Assembly: GCA_035294305.1 (NCBI GenBank)
Contig: DATGLD010000052.1
Location: 1-53,765 of the forward strand
Direction of reading: 5' to 3'
DNA from: DASRBN01 sp035294305
GTDB taxonomy: Bacteria > Chloroflexota > Ktedonobacteria > Ktedonobacterales > Ktedonobacteraceae
DNA length: 53,765 bases
Each line of letters starts with the position of its first letter. Position 1 is the first letter of the stretch. The position numbers were made by a program, and so were the translations under genes. Below the pieces are notes generated by a model, which worked only from the letters and a program-made list of their open reading frames with translations, was not told where the DNA came from and ran no database searches. Below, one piece after another: positions 43,436-51,956 of the stretch.

Positions 43436-45196
43436 ATGCGAGTAACGGAACTACTCTCGAAAACGCTGCGCGAAGCTCCACGCGACAGCGAAGGTGGCAA
43501 CCAGGAGCTACTCGTGCGGGCAGGTTTTGTGCGCCAACTCACATCCGGCGTCTATACTTATCTGCCCCTCGGCTATCGCGTCCTGCGCAAGATCATGGAG
43601 ATTGTGCGCGGAGAAATGGACCGCGTAGGCGCCCAGGAAGTGATTTTGCCCATCATTCAACCCCTGGATCTCTGGGAGAAGCGGCCTGCCAGTGATCGCC
43701 CCGGGCGCGCTGAAAAGATGGGCGATGTCCTCTTCAGGTTGAAAGATCGCAAGGGGCGCGATATGGTGCTGGCGCCGACGCACGAAGAGGTTGCGACATC
43801 CCTGGTATCCGAGTTTGTACGCAGCTACCGTGATCTGCCACAACTCATCTACCAGGTGAACGCCAAATTTCGCGACGAGCCCCGACCTCGTGGAGGCCTG
43901 CTCCGCAATCGAGAATTCATCATGAAGGACCTCTACAGCTTCGATGCCGATTTTGAGGGATTGGAACTCAGCTATCAGGCTATGTCCGAAGCATATCGTC
44001 GCGCCTTTACACGTTGTGGATTAGAGTTTATCGTTATAGAGGCTGACAGCGGTGCGATTGGCGGCAAGGATTCGCAGGAATTCATTGCCGTCACCGCCGC
44101 TGGTGAAGATGACGCCATACTATGCGACAAGTGTCAATATGCCGCGAACCGCGAGAAGGCCGAATTTGCACGCATCGAGCTGCCCAGAGAGCCGGAGGCA
44201 GCATTGGAGGAGGTTTATACACCGGGCGCTACTACAATCAGCGACCTGGCAAACTTCCTGCATATTCCAGAGGCGAAGACCATCAAAGCTGTCTGCTACG
44301 CCGCAGGTGGCAGGCTCGTGCTTGCTATTGTGCGCGGCGACCTGGAGATTAATGAAGTCAAACTGACCAACGTCCTCTACCGGGCCGGCATCAACGCCGC
44401 GGATTTACACCTGGCAACGCCGGAAGAGCTTGAGAGAGCGGGAATCGTCGCCGGCTATACCTCGCCCGTCGGGAAAAACGAACGCGTATTCATCATCGCC
44501 GATCCCTCACTGAAGATGGGCAACAACTTTGTCGCGGGGGCTAATCGCCTTGACTATCACGTCAAAAATGTGAACTATCCGCGAGATTTCCGCGTCGACG
44601 CCTGGGAAGATATCGCTTCCGCTTATGGGGGTGCGACCTGCGCGCGCTGTGGTGGGACGCTGCGCACCGTTCGGGGTACCGAGGTGGGACATATCTTCAA
44701 GATAGGGACGTTGTACAGTGACCTGTTCAATGTCACCTACCTGGACGCGGAGGGGGTAGCGCATCCAATTGTGATGGGAACTTACGACATGGGCATCGGG
44801 CGCGTCATGGCGGCCATAGTCGAACAATCTCACGACGAGAGAGGCATCATATGGCCAATTACCATCGCGCCCTACCAGGTCATGCTGGTCGGTCTCGATC
44901 TCGACAAAAAGGAAAATCTCATGGCCGCCGAGCATGTCTATAACTATGCGCTGGCGGCGGGCATCGAAATCCTCTATGACGATCGATCGGAGAGCGCGGG
45001 CGTCAAGCTTAAAGATGCCGACCTGATCGGTATACCAGTACGAGTAGTCGCCAGCAGCCGCTCGCTGGAAAACGGAGGCGTCGAAATCAAAATGCGCTGG
45101 CGTAATGAGACTCGCATCGTCTCCTTACAAGAATCAATTCTCGCTATCAAGGAGGAAATCTGGCGCGCGAGAGCCGCCATAAACGGTAGGGTATGA
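43436..45196 (+). CDS. proS: Prolyl-tRNA synthetase, bacterial type with editing domain
   Basis: AGGAGG overlaps the csaA stop region. The 586 residues show the bacterial N-terminus (LLSKTLREAPRDSE, AGFVRQLTSGVYTYLPLGYRVL), motif 2 (APTHEEVATSLVSEFVRSYRDLPQLIYQVNAKFRDE, RNREFIMKDLYSFD), the inserted YbaK-like editing domain (about 225-385, with EAKTIKAVCYAAGGRLVLAIVRGD), and motif 3 (MGTYDMGIGRVMAAI). The editing domain removes mischarged Ala or Cys. It shares the T-box control with the other ProRS. Its last codon and stop are part of a 9-bp inverted repeat with the convergent gene. Confidence 0.93.
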   Translation: MRVTELLSKTLREAPRDSEGGNQELLVRAGFVRQLTSGVYTYLPLGYRVLRKIMEIVRGEMDRVGAQEVILPIIQPLDLWEKRPASDRPGRAEKMGDVLFRLKDRKGRDMVLAPTHEEVATSLVSEFVRSYRDLPQLIYQVNAKFRDEPRPRGGLLRNREFIMKDLYSFDADFEGLELSYQAMSEAYRRAFTRCGLEFIVIEADSGAIGGKDSQEFIAVTAAGEDDAILCDKCQYAANREKAEFARIELPREPEAALEEVYTPGATTISDLANFLHIPEAKTIKAVCYAAGGRLVLAIVRGDLEINEVKLTNVLYRAGINAADLHLATPEELERAGIVAGYTSPVGKNERVFIIADPSLKMGNNFVAGANRLDYHVKNVNYPRDFRVDAWEDIASAYGGATCARCGGTLRTVRGTEVGHIFKIGTLYSDLFNVTYLDAEGVAHPIVMGTYDMGIGRVMAAIVEQSHDERGIIWPITIAPYQVMLVGLDLDKKENLMAAEHVYNYALAAGIEILYDDRSESAGVKLKDADLIGIPVRVVASSRSLENGGVEIKMRWRNETRIVSLQESILAIKEEIWRARAAINGRV

Positions 45197-45251
45197 TAGG
45201 TAGAGTGGAATCAGGGCGTACCCTGGCGGCCCCCCTCGACGAGCTTATCTA

Positions 45252-45749
45252 TCATACTTCCCTGGAATAAAAAACAAATAGGATGATACCCGTCACTATC
45301 AGAATGATACCTAACCCTACCATGGCGAAGAGTAGGGCCGTGTTAGGTCCACCACCGTTCGTATTACCACCTGTCCCGTTTGATGGTGTAGATGTAGCAG
45401 TTGGCGTAGCTGTAGGCGTGGCCGCCGGCGATGGCGAGGGAGAGGGAGACGGGGATGGAGACGGAGATGGAGATGGGGATGGCGAGGGAGATGGGGATGG
45501 CGAGGGAGATGGCGAGGGAGATGGCGAGGGAGAAGGAGATGGCGAGGGAGAGGGAGATGGCGAGGGAGACGGCGAAGGCGTAGGTGAGCCTACAATTGGT
45601 GAACTGACTTCCTTGTTTTTATATTGAAAAGAGTCAGAACTGGTAGAGCCACTAGCATAGGTGCGCGGTATGAGTATGCCAACGAATGCCAGCAGGCAGA
45701 AGCTGCAGCATACCAGTAAAAAGAAACAGCGAAATATTTTAGGCAACAT
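45252..45749 (-). CDS. Ser-Pro-repeat surface protein, membrane anchored
   Basis: The ATG at 45749 follows GAGAGG. The 165 residues have a signal peptide (about 1-33), a short polar region, about 28 Ser-Pro dipeptides in a row (roughly residues 58-110), a Thr-rich linker and a C-terminal membrane helix followed by SREV. It resembles wall-spanning proline-rich linkers, so it probably extends through the cell wall from the membrane. No globular domain is present. Confidence 0.7.
   Translation of the reverse strand: MLPKIFRCFFLLVCCSFCLLAFVGILIPRTYASGSTSSDSFQYKNKEVSSPIVGSPTPSPSPSPSPSPSPSPSPSPSPSPSPSPSPSPSPSPSPSPSPSPSPSPSPSPAATPTATPTATSTPSNGTGGNTNGGGPNTALLFAMVGLGIILIVTGIILFVFYSREV
45430..45585. 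repeat. GC-rich hexanucleotide low-complexity repeat
   Basis: Tandem variants of GGCGAGGGAGAT encode the Ser-Pro tract of the minus-strand protein. The length is likely to vary between strains through slippage. Confidence 0.8.
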
Positions 45750-45824
45750 AAACAACCTCTCACATCACATAAAATTTGATTCTATACTACAAACGTTATG
45801 TCGCGGAGAGTTGTAACGTGTGGC

Positions 45825-46571
45825 TCATTGTCCCTGCTTGTTGCGCTGTCGAAATGCCTCATAAAGAGCAATGCTGCCAGCTACCGCCGCATTGAGCGAG
45901 TTGATCCGCCCGCGCATCGGCAGCTTCACCAGCAGGTCGCAGTGCTCGCGCACCAGCCGGCTGATACCTTTGCCCTCGTTGCCAACGACGAGCGCGACGG
46001 GAGCCGTCAGATCGGCCTGGTCATACCCAGTTTTGGCCTCTCCAACCAGCCCGATGACCCAGATATTCTGTTTCTTCAGGTAATCGATAGTGCGTGTAAG
46101 GTTGGTCTCCTGGGCAATGAGGAGATGTTCGGTCGCACCCGCCGAGCTTTTGACTACTGTGGCATTGATTTCAGCGGCATGATGTACGGGTAGAATGACT
46201 CCATGCACGCCAACCGCCTCCGCTGTGCGCAAGAGCGAGCCAAGGTTGTTGACATCTTGAATCGCATCCAGGATGAGCAGGAAAGGGGCCTCATTTTTGT
46301 TACGAGCATAGGCCAGAATCTCATCCAGATCGACATACTTACGCGCTTCGACGATTGCCAGGCAACCCTGGTGTACAGCTCCCTGGCTCAACTGATCGAG
46401 GCGCTGGCGTGGCACAATTTCGACAGGGATATGCCTGCGTTCAGTCTCTTGCAGGATAGCAGCGATAGGAGAACTTCCGCGCTGCCCCTCTGCCAGCAGA
46501 ATGCGCTTGATCCGGCGCGACGAATGCAGTGTCTCTAAAACGGGGTTGCGCCCCCATACATATTCAGGCAT
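45825..46571 (-). CDS. rlmB: 23S rRNA 2'-O-methyltransferase RlmB/TrmH family
   Basis: The ATG at 46571 lies 5 nt after AAGGAG (a second ATG at 46574 is too close). The 248 residues are a SPOUT methyltransferase: WGRNPVLETL and substrate-binding domain to about 75, then LDAIQDVNNLGSLLRTAEAVGVHGVILP, VVKSSAGATEHL, ALVVGNEGKGISRLVREHCDLLVKLPMRGRINSLNAAVAGSIALYE, the knot with S-adenosylmethionine site. It modifies 23S rRNA Gm2251 in E. coli; the exact target here is assumed. Its start overlaps the decayed hydrolase upstream. Confidence 0.9.
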   Translation of the reverse strand: MPEYVWGRNPVLETLHSSRRIKRILLAEGQRGSSPIAAILQETERRHIPVEIVPRQRLDQLSQGAVHQGCLAIVEARKYVDLDEILAYARNKNEAPFLLILDAIQDVNNLGSLLRTAEAVGVHGVILPVHHAAEINATVVKSSAGATEHLLIAQETNLTRTIDYLKKQNIWVIGLVGEAKTGYDQADLTAPVALVVGNEGKGISRLVREHCDLLVKLPMRGRINSLNAAVAGSIALYEAFRQRNKQGQ

Positions 46572-47127
46572 CATCACTCCTTCTCTTTTCCCTGATATGC
46601 TCAATCACTTCACGAATTGCCTCAATCACCAGTTCGGGCTGCTGGATATGGATTATATGGCCGCTATTTTCGGCGATAATCAGCTTCCCCTGTGGTGAGA
46701 GTCTGGCCATCTCAGCCTGCATTTGCCGCCACGACTCCTCGGCCTTTTCTATCTCCCGTTCCAGCATCATGCCCTCGAACATATCGGGCTTGCCATGCGA
46801 AAGCACCACCAGCGGAAAGTCGAACCGCGTGCCGGCTGTCGCCGCCATTCTGACGCTCTCATGCATCCAGTTGCTCTCCTGGGCAGCCGCGAGTAATGTT
46901 TTACGCAGGATTCCGGCCACCACCATTGGCTGCAGCGCCGCCGGCAAACCTCGCGCGAAATCCAGCGCCGCGTCTACTCCTCGCAGCCGTATATAGAAAC
47001 GAATCAGACCGGCCCGGTTGATGAGCGATAAAAGACGAAATTTGATCCGATTCGCGAGAATAATGATAAATTGCTCCAGCCATGAATAAAGGGAGCAAGG
47101 ATAAGGCGCATCCGGTGAAGGAATACC
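46564..47127 (-). pseudogene. Alpha/beta hydrolase remnant, N-terminus lost
   Basis: The frame is open from 47127 to the stop at 46564 and reads as the lid and C-terminal half of an alpha/beta hydrolase (RFDFPLVVLSHGKP, EESWRQMQAEMARLSPQGKLIIAENSGHIIHIQQPELVIEAIREVI), with the catalytic His in SGHIIH. The nucleophile elbow and oxyanion region are missing, a TAG stands just upstream at 47128-47130, and there is no start codon with a ribosome site except an internal TTG at 46947. I consider it non-functional. Confidence 0.7.
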
Positions 47128-47295
47128 CTATCCCTGCTCTGATACCTTGAGTTCGCATGAGAAAGTCTGACCGTCTAACTTCTTGTTCCTGAGTGATGTG
47201 TATACGTATAGCATCTATCACTGAAGCGAACAAGTCAAGAGCAAGGTATCCCTCTGTTTTCAATATGCCGCGCCCGTGGATGCCATCCCTAAAAT
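47128..47295. other. Spacer between hydrolase remnant and MMPL gene
   Basis: 168 bp with no supported gene. A 120-codon minus-strand frame (46901-47263) overlaps the hydrolase remnant out of frame and has no protein-like features. Confidence 0.5.
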
Positions 47296-49602
47296 CTAGA
47301 CACGAGCCTTAGAGGAGGCTCTGTCTTCAATCTTTGTTGCCTGCGAGTGGCCCGTGCTTTCAGTTAATCCTACCCATCGCCAGGCGGCGCGCAGGGGAGC
47401 AGGCGCCCACCAGTTCCATTGTCCGAGCAGGCGCATCGTCGCCGGTACCAGCAGCATACGCACCAGTGTCGCGTCCATAATCACCGCGATAGCCAGTCCA
47501 ATGCCGATCTCCTGCACAAAGATGATCCTGGAAGTTCCAAATGCCCCTAAGACGACCGCCAGGAGCGCCGCCGCGCTCGTGATGAGCCAGCCGGTGCGCT
47601 GCATGCCAGAGGCGATGGCGGCTCGATTGTCGCCGGTCGCGTCGAAGCGCTCCTTAATGCGGCTGAGCAAAAAGACTTCGTAGTCCATCGAGAGGCCAAA
47701 GGCGATGGCGAAGATCAGAATCGGCTGTGTCGAATCAAGGCTGCCGAGTGACTGGAAGTGCAACAGGTTTTCCAGGTGCCCATCCTGGAAAATCCAGACC
47801 AGCGCGCCAAAAGTGGCCGAAAGCGACAACACATTCAAGATGATGGCCTTGATAGGCATCAGTATAGAGCCGGTCATTAAGAAGAGCAGTACAAAGACAG
47901 CGATGGCGATTACTGCCAGCGCATAGGGAAGCGTTGCGCCCAGGCTGGCAATCTGATCCATCTGTTGGGCAGTGACTCCGGTGACCAGCGGCACAAATCC
48001 TGCCGGCGTTTTGATGGCGCGCACCTGGCTCACGATATCTTCTGCTGCCTGGGACCGTTCAGCCGGTTGCATAGCTACGGTGAGCTGCGTCGTATCTCCA
48101 TTCGCCAGTTGAGATGCCACTGCCGCCAGTTGCGGATTAGCTGCCGTGTGCGCATAGAGTTGCTGGTAATCGGCAAGCGAAAGAGATGGATCGACGCTAA
48201 CAAGGCTCTGTATGTGAATCACCCCCGGAATGCCTGCAATTGCGTGCACATAGGCGTTCAGACTTGTCAGGTTCGTGGCAGAAAGAGCATTACCAGGAGT
48301 GTTGACGGCAATCTCAAGCTGCGATGATCCCTCCTGGGCAAAATCCTGTGATAGCCGGTCTGAGACTATGCGAGCAGGTTGGTCGGGCGCGAGTACGGTT
48401 ACACCTGGAGTCGCGAACGAGGCATGTAAAAAGGGTGTGCCAAGCAGCACAAGGATAGCGACGACAACCAGGGCGACCGGAATGGGCCAGCGCATCACAG
48501 CCTGCGAGAGCCGGTACCAGGCTCCATGAGCTTCACCGGAACTGCTGGAGCTCTTTGATGTTCTGCGACGAAACAATCCCTGAATCGAGAGGCCATTGAC
48601 GCGCTTTCCAAGAAGCGCCAGCACCGCGGGTAAGATGGTCAGCGCGGCCAACAGCGCAACCAGCGTCGCCGCGATAGAACCCATAGCCATGCTGCGCAGG
48701 AAGAATTCAGGGAAGAGTAGCAGGCTCAAAAGGCTTGTACTGACCGTCAAACCTGAAAACAGGATAGTACGTCCCGCAGTCGCCATCGTTCGTTGTATCG
48801 CGCCGCGTACATCGTTTTCGTCTGCTTGCAGCTCCTCTCGGAAGCGCGTGACAATGAAGAGCGAGTAGTCGATGGCCAGTCCCAGGCCCAGCATCGTGAC
48901 CACCTGGATGGCAAAGATCGAGACATCCGTCAAGCCTGCCAGGACACGCAAGACGGCGAATGCCCCTAGAATAGCTACTCCCCCAATCAGAAGCGGCAGC
49001 GCAGCCGCGACCAGCCCACTAAAGACGATGAGCAGCAAAATGACCACGATAGGCAACGTAATCATCTCGGCGCGCTCAAGATCAGCGCTCGTCTGCGTAT
49101 TGATCGCCACACTGACCGGAACATTCCCGCCGACCAGCGTTTGTAACTCCGGCGAGCTAATCAGCGGCGCAATGGCCTTGTACTCTTTCTCCTTCGTGGA
49201 TTCGTCCTGCGATGCCAGGTGGACAATGGCGAACGTCTCGTGGCCATTGCGGGAGAGAAAACTCGCATTATGTGTTGAATAGTAAGAAGTAATCGAAGTG
49301 ACCTCTGACCTCGCTTTTAGTGCCGCGAGCAACTGTGTCGCGGCATCCGTAAAAGCCGGGTCAGTTGCACGCAGCGTAGGACTGCTCATGAGGATAATAA
49401 CATCAGCCGACGAGTTGGGAAACTTCGTGTTCAGCACATTCTGCGCTCTCGACGACTCACTGGCCGGGTCGACGAATCCTCCGGTTTTCAGGGAACCGAA
49501 GACGCCAAAACCATAGATGGCCGCTGCCGCAACAAGCAGCAGAGCGATAGTGAGCACGGTCCAGCGCGCGCGATAAAATGTGCCGCCAAGTCTTGTTAGC
49601 AT
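47296..49602 (-). CDS. MMPL-family RND-type exporter
   Basis: The 768-residue protein has two six-helix halves, each preceded by a large outer loop, as in MmpL/HpnN transporters. Conserved Asp-Tyr pairs sit in GLAIDYSLFIVTRFREE and FGLSMDYEVFLLSRIKE (proton-relay sites). It would export lipids or hydrophobic compounds using proton flow. The downstream half of its leader contains two copies of an operator that also precedes the TetR gene immediately upstream, so its expression is probably induced when TetR binds a ligand. Confidence 0.9.
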   Translation of the reverse strand: MLTRLGGTFYRARWTVLTIALLLVAAAAIYGFGVFGSLKTGGFVDPASESSRAQNVLNTKFPNSSADVIILMSSPTLRATDPAFTDAATQLLAALKARSEVTSITSYYSTHNASFLSRNGHETFAIVHLASQDESTKEKEYKAIAPLISSPELQTLVGGNVPVSVAINTQTSADLERAEMITLPIVVILLLIVFSGLVAAALPLLIGGVAILGAFAVLRVLAGLTDVSIFAIQVVTMLGLGLAIDYSLFIVTRFREELQADENDVRGAIQRTMATAGRTILFSGLTVSTSLLSLLLFPEFFLRSMAMGSIAATLVALLAALTILPAVLALLGKRVNGLSIQGLFRRRTSKSSSSSGEAHGAWYRLSQAVMRWPIPVALVVVAILVLLGTPFLHASFATPGVTVLAPDQPARIVSDRLSQDFAQEGSSQLEIAVNTPGNALSATNLTSLNAYVHAIAGIPGVIHIQSLVSVDPSLSLADYQQLYAHTAANPQLAAVASQLANGDTTQLTVAMQPAERSQAAEDIVSQVRAIKTPAGFVPLVTGVTAQQMDQIASLGATLPYALAVIAIAVFVLLFLMTGSILMPIKAIILNVLSLSATFGALVWIFQDGHLENLLHFQSLGSLDSTQPILIFAIAFGLSMDYEVFLLSRIKERFDATGDNRAAIASGMQRTGWLITSAAALLAVVLGAFGTSRIIFVQEIGIGLAIAVIMDATLVRMLLVPATMRLLGQWNWWAPAPLRAAWRWVGLTESTGHSQATKIEDRASSKARV

Positions 49603-49616
49603 GTTCCTGACCTTTC

Positions 49617-49633
49617 TGAATGAAGTTCATTCA
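49617..49633. promoter_or_regulatory. TetR operator, copy 1
   Basis: TGAATGA-AGT-TCATTCA: a perfect 7-bp inverted repeat with 3-base spacer, 15 bp upstream of the MMPL start. Confidence 0.8.
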
Positions 49634-49713
49634 TTACACTAAAAAACGAACAAATTCATACTTGTTTTTGAATTGGCTCCTGGTGTATAGAGTGGCGTTC
49701 TGTTCGCTTCAAG

Positions 49714-49730
49714 TGAATGAAGTTCATTCA
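49714..49730. promoter_or_regulatory. TetR operator, copy 2
   Basis: Identical to copy 1 (TGAATGA-AGT-TCATTCA), 112 bp upstream of the MMPL start and downstream of the TetR stop. Confidence 0.8.
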
Positions 49731-49785
49731 TCACGCCGCATACATTTTACAATACGATAAAAATTGGTTCGGGTTGCAAAAATTT

Positions 49786-50409
49786 TTATTGGCTCGATTG
49801 CTCGGATTCGACGATCAAGGATGGCCCAAAAAAAAGGCGCTCGACAACCTCGATGGTACGTTCGCGGTAGAGTTCCTCGTTTTCGCCGTGCTCAATACAG
49901 TAGCACTCGTAAAGCACGGAATGAACCATTCCGAACAGGATTTTGGCGTACATTTCTGTATCGAAAGGCGCCAGTTGACCTTGCTCGATAGCCTGCCGTA
50001 GGAAAGCATCGAGCGCCTTTGTAATCGATCCCTCAGCGAGCTTATGCTGCCAGATTTCCTCAGCCGACTGCACATCGACCTGGAAGAGCGGCATCAATTC
50101 CCTATTATCATGGCAAATGCGGAATGAGGCCTCAATGACGGCGCGCGGCACCTGTCTGATTGGTAAAGCAAGAATAGCAGGGTCTTGCAGAACCGTGGCA
50201 ATCGCTTCTACCCAGTCGATGGAGACACTATTATAAATTTCGTGTTTGTTATGAAAATAGAGATAGACCGTACCCACGGCCATACCTGCCGCTCGTGCGA
50301 TATCGGCAATCGTGGTATTCTCGTATCCTTGCCTGGCGAACAACTCCGCTGCTGCATCAAGGATAGCGCGGCGCTTCGTGCGTGTGTCTTCTCTCGTAGT
50401 CTCCGGCAT
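49786..50409 (-). CDS. TetR-family transcriptional repressor
   Basis: The ATG at 50409 follows AGAGGA. The 207 residues begin with a TetR helix-turn-helix (RAILDAAAELFARQGYENTTIADIARAAGMAVGTVYLYFHNKHEIY) and continue as an all-helical ligand-binding domain. Matching 17-bp palindromes precede both this gene and the MMPL exporter gene, so I infer autoregulation and control of the exporter. Ligand unknown. Confidence 0.9.
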   Translation of the reverse strand: MPETTREDTRTKRRAILDAAAELFARQGYENTTIADIARAAGMAVGTVYLYFHNKHEIYNSVSIDWVEAIATVLQDPAILALPIRQVPRAVIEASFRICHDNRELMPLFQVDVQSAEEIWQHKLAEGSITKALDAFLRQAIEQGQLAPFDTEMYAKILFGMVHSVLYECYCIEHGENEELYRERTIEVVERLFFGPSLIVESEQSSQ

Positions 50410-50427
50410 AAGTCCTCTTAAAGATGC

Positions 50428-50444
50428 TGAATGAACGTCATTCA
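50428..50444. promoter_or_regulatory. TetR operator, copy 3
   Basis: TGAATGA-ACG-TCATTCA, the same arms with a different spacer, 19 bp upstream of the TetR start. Confidence 0.8.
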
Positions 50445-50480
50445 TTTTATACCATGAACGGGAGAGAAAGTCAAGGGCCT

Positions 50481-51062
50481 TTAGCTTATTACACGGCGAT
50501 GAAAAAGCCGGACTGAAGTGCCAAACAGCAGGCCGATGGCGGCTCCGACCGGGGCGACCAGCGCCATCAGACCAATCAGGACCCCTATCAGGTCGGCGCG
50601 TACCTGGAAGGCGCTGCCCAGAATCAAGTAGGCCAGAGGAAAGATGAACGCTCCGCCTGTGAGCGCGCGCAGCGTGGCCAGCAAGACCTTCTCGATGGCT
50701 ACCAGCTCAATTGGAAGTAGCGCTAGCAAAGCGGTCATCAATCTCGCGAAAGACGTTCAGGTCGCGGGCAGGTCAACCGCTGGCCCTTGCAGGGCCGTCA
50801 GGAATACAGTCAGTGCTACGACACCTGGAAGCAGGACGATTGAAAAGTTCGCGTTGGCCGCTCCAATCGTTGAGAGCACTTTGCCGAATACGAACAGGAA
50901 AAAGAGCGGCTGGATCAATGTTTGCAGTAAAAAGACGAGCATTTCTCGCAGCATTATGAGCAGGTCGCGGCTGACGATTGCCAGAAAAGCAGTCAGTGAG
51001 GCGCTGGCGTTGCTGCGTGCTTGAAATGTATGGCGTTGGGCAGAAGGTATAGAAGTACTCAT
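50481..51062 (-). pseudogene. ABC-2 type permease, frameshifted and truncated
   Basis: The 5' part (ATG 51062) gives FLAIVSRDLLIMLREMLVFLLQTLIQPLFFLFVFGKVL. Then the reading jumps frames twice near 50760 and 50735 (DLNVFREIDDRF, then LLPIELVAIEKVLLATLRALTGG) and stops after AIGLLFGTSVR, losing the last membrane helices. This is the pattern of a DrrB-like drug/lipid exporter permease. No ATPase partner remains nearby. Confidence 0.75.
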
Positions 51063-51177
51063 AAGCGTAGTTGCCTTTCTATCAGGTAAATGGAAACGTC
51101 TTCCGGGCTCGGTCACATAAAGAGAAGATCGAGCAATTAGCCTTTATCCAGGATCGCTATCGTTTGTTTCTCACCGG

Positions 51178-51309
51178 CTAATTAATCAACTCTTTTGCAA
51201 AGAAGCGCAGCATATCCAGATTCAAGACATCGGAGAAGCGGAGGATGATTTCCTGAATGCCAGCCTCCTCCAACTCGCTCAGGCGTTTGCGCAGCGTGGC
51301 CGGGCCACC
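51178..51309 (-). pseudogene. C-terminal fragment of an LLM-class flavin oxidoreductase
   Basis: About 43 codons (LRKRLSELEEAGIQEIILRFSDVLNLDMLRFFAKELI) match the last helix-strand-helix of F420/FMN-dependent luciferase-like monooxygenases (normal form: RLRELEEAGVDEIILRF). Upstream the frame loses all resemblance. The remnant is short, so confidence is moderate. Confidence 0.55.
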
Positions 51310-51566
51310 AATCTGATTGGGAGCAGATAAAGGATGAAGTGATGAAGCAGGCGGTGTTTCGAAAATTCGAGACCCATGCCAATATACGGGCAGTGTCGTT
51401 ATCAACGGGGGATGAGTTGCTCGTCGAGAATGCACCGAAAGATTATTACTGGGGGTGTGGGAAGGATGGAAGTGGAAAAAACCGGTTGGGACAGATTTTA
51501 ATGGAAGTACGAACTATCTTACGCAATTCTATGAAGCCAACTCAAATGAGATGAGATCTCTCATAG
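51310..51566. other. Unassigned decayed stretch
   Basis: 257 bp between the LLM and RHS fragments. Short frames only; no family recognised. Confidence 0.45.
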
Positions 51567-51956
51567 GTCTTTGAGCAGTACCTCTACGACGCGACCGGCA
51601 ATCGCATCCTGCGCTGTTCGACCACCAGCAACGGCACCACCATCATCGTCTACCCGTTTGGCCTCGAAGAACACCAATACAGCGGCAGCGGTACCAACCA
51701 GTCCAACACCTCTTATTATTTCCTGGGCAGCCGTCTGATTGGCGATCTGGACGCTAACAACACCTCCTTTTTGCTCACCGATGCGCTGGGCAGTATCCTC
51801 TCCGACATTAGCTGGTCAGCAGGCGGAGCTTCGGTGCAAGGCAACCAGCTCTTTGGCCCCTATGGCAACGGGCGCTACTATGTAGGCAACCTCAACATCG
51901 CCAAGGGCTTCATTGGGCAGTACAATGATGGGCTGACGGGGGTGGACTACTACGAC
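51567..51956 (+). pseudogene. RHS-repeat core fragment
   Basis: The open frame contains YLYDATGNRI, YYFLGSRLIGDLD, FLLTDALGSILSDISWSAGGASVQGNQLFGPYGNGRYY and FIGQYNDGLTGVDYYDS, the RHS repeat-associated core of polymorphic-toxin-type or YD-repeat proteins. It lacks the N-terminal repeats (a stop lies at 51564-51566) and breaks off inside the GLxYYxARYYDP motif exactly where rnhB begins. The codon use and protein type differ from the neighbours. It is a leftover of a larger protein. Confidence 0.75.

Noticed and set aside
45430..45585. CRISPR-like periodicity
   Set aside because: The unit is a short hexanucleotide/dodecamer coding repeat without spacers; no cas genes are present.
45283..45627. 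Asp-Gly-Glu repeat ORF opposite the Ser-Pro protein
   Set aside because: Shadow of the low-complexity repeat; the minus-strand frame has a signal peptide, membrane anchor and ribosome site.
46901..47263. 120-codon minus-strand frame
   Set aside because: Overlaps the hydrolase remnant in another frame and shows no family pattern.
50757..51116. Intact small ABC-2 permease
   Set aside because: The sequence stops after the first helices, and its continuation lies in other frames downstream, so it is a broken gene.
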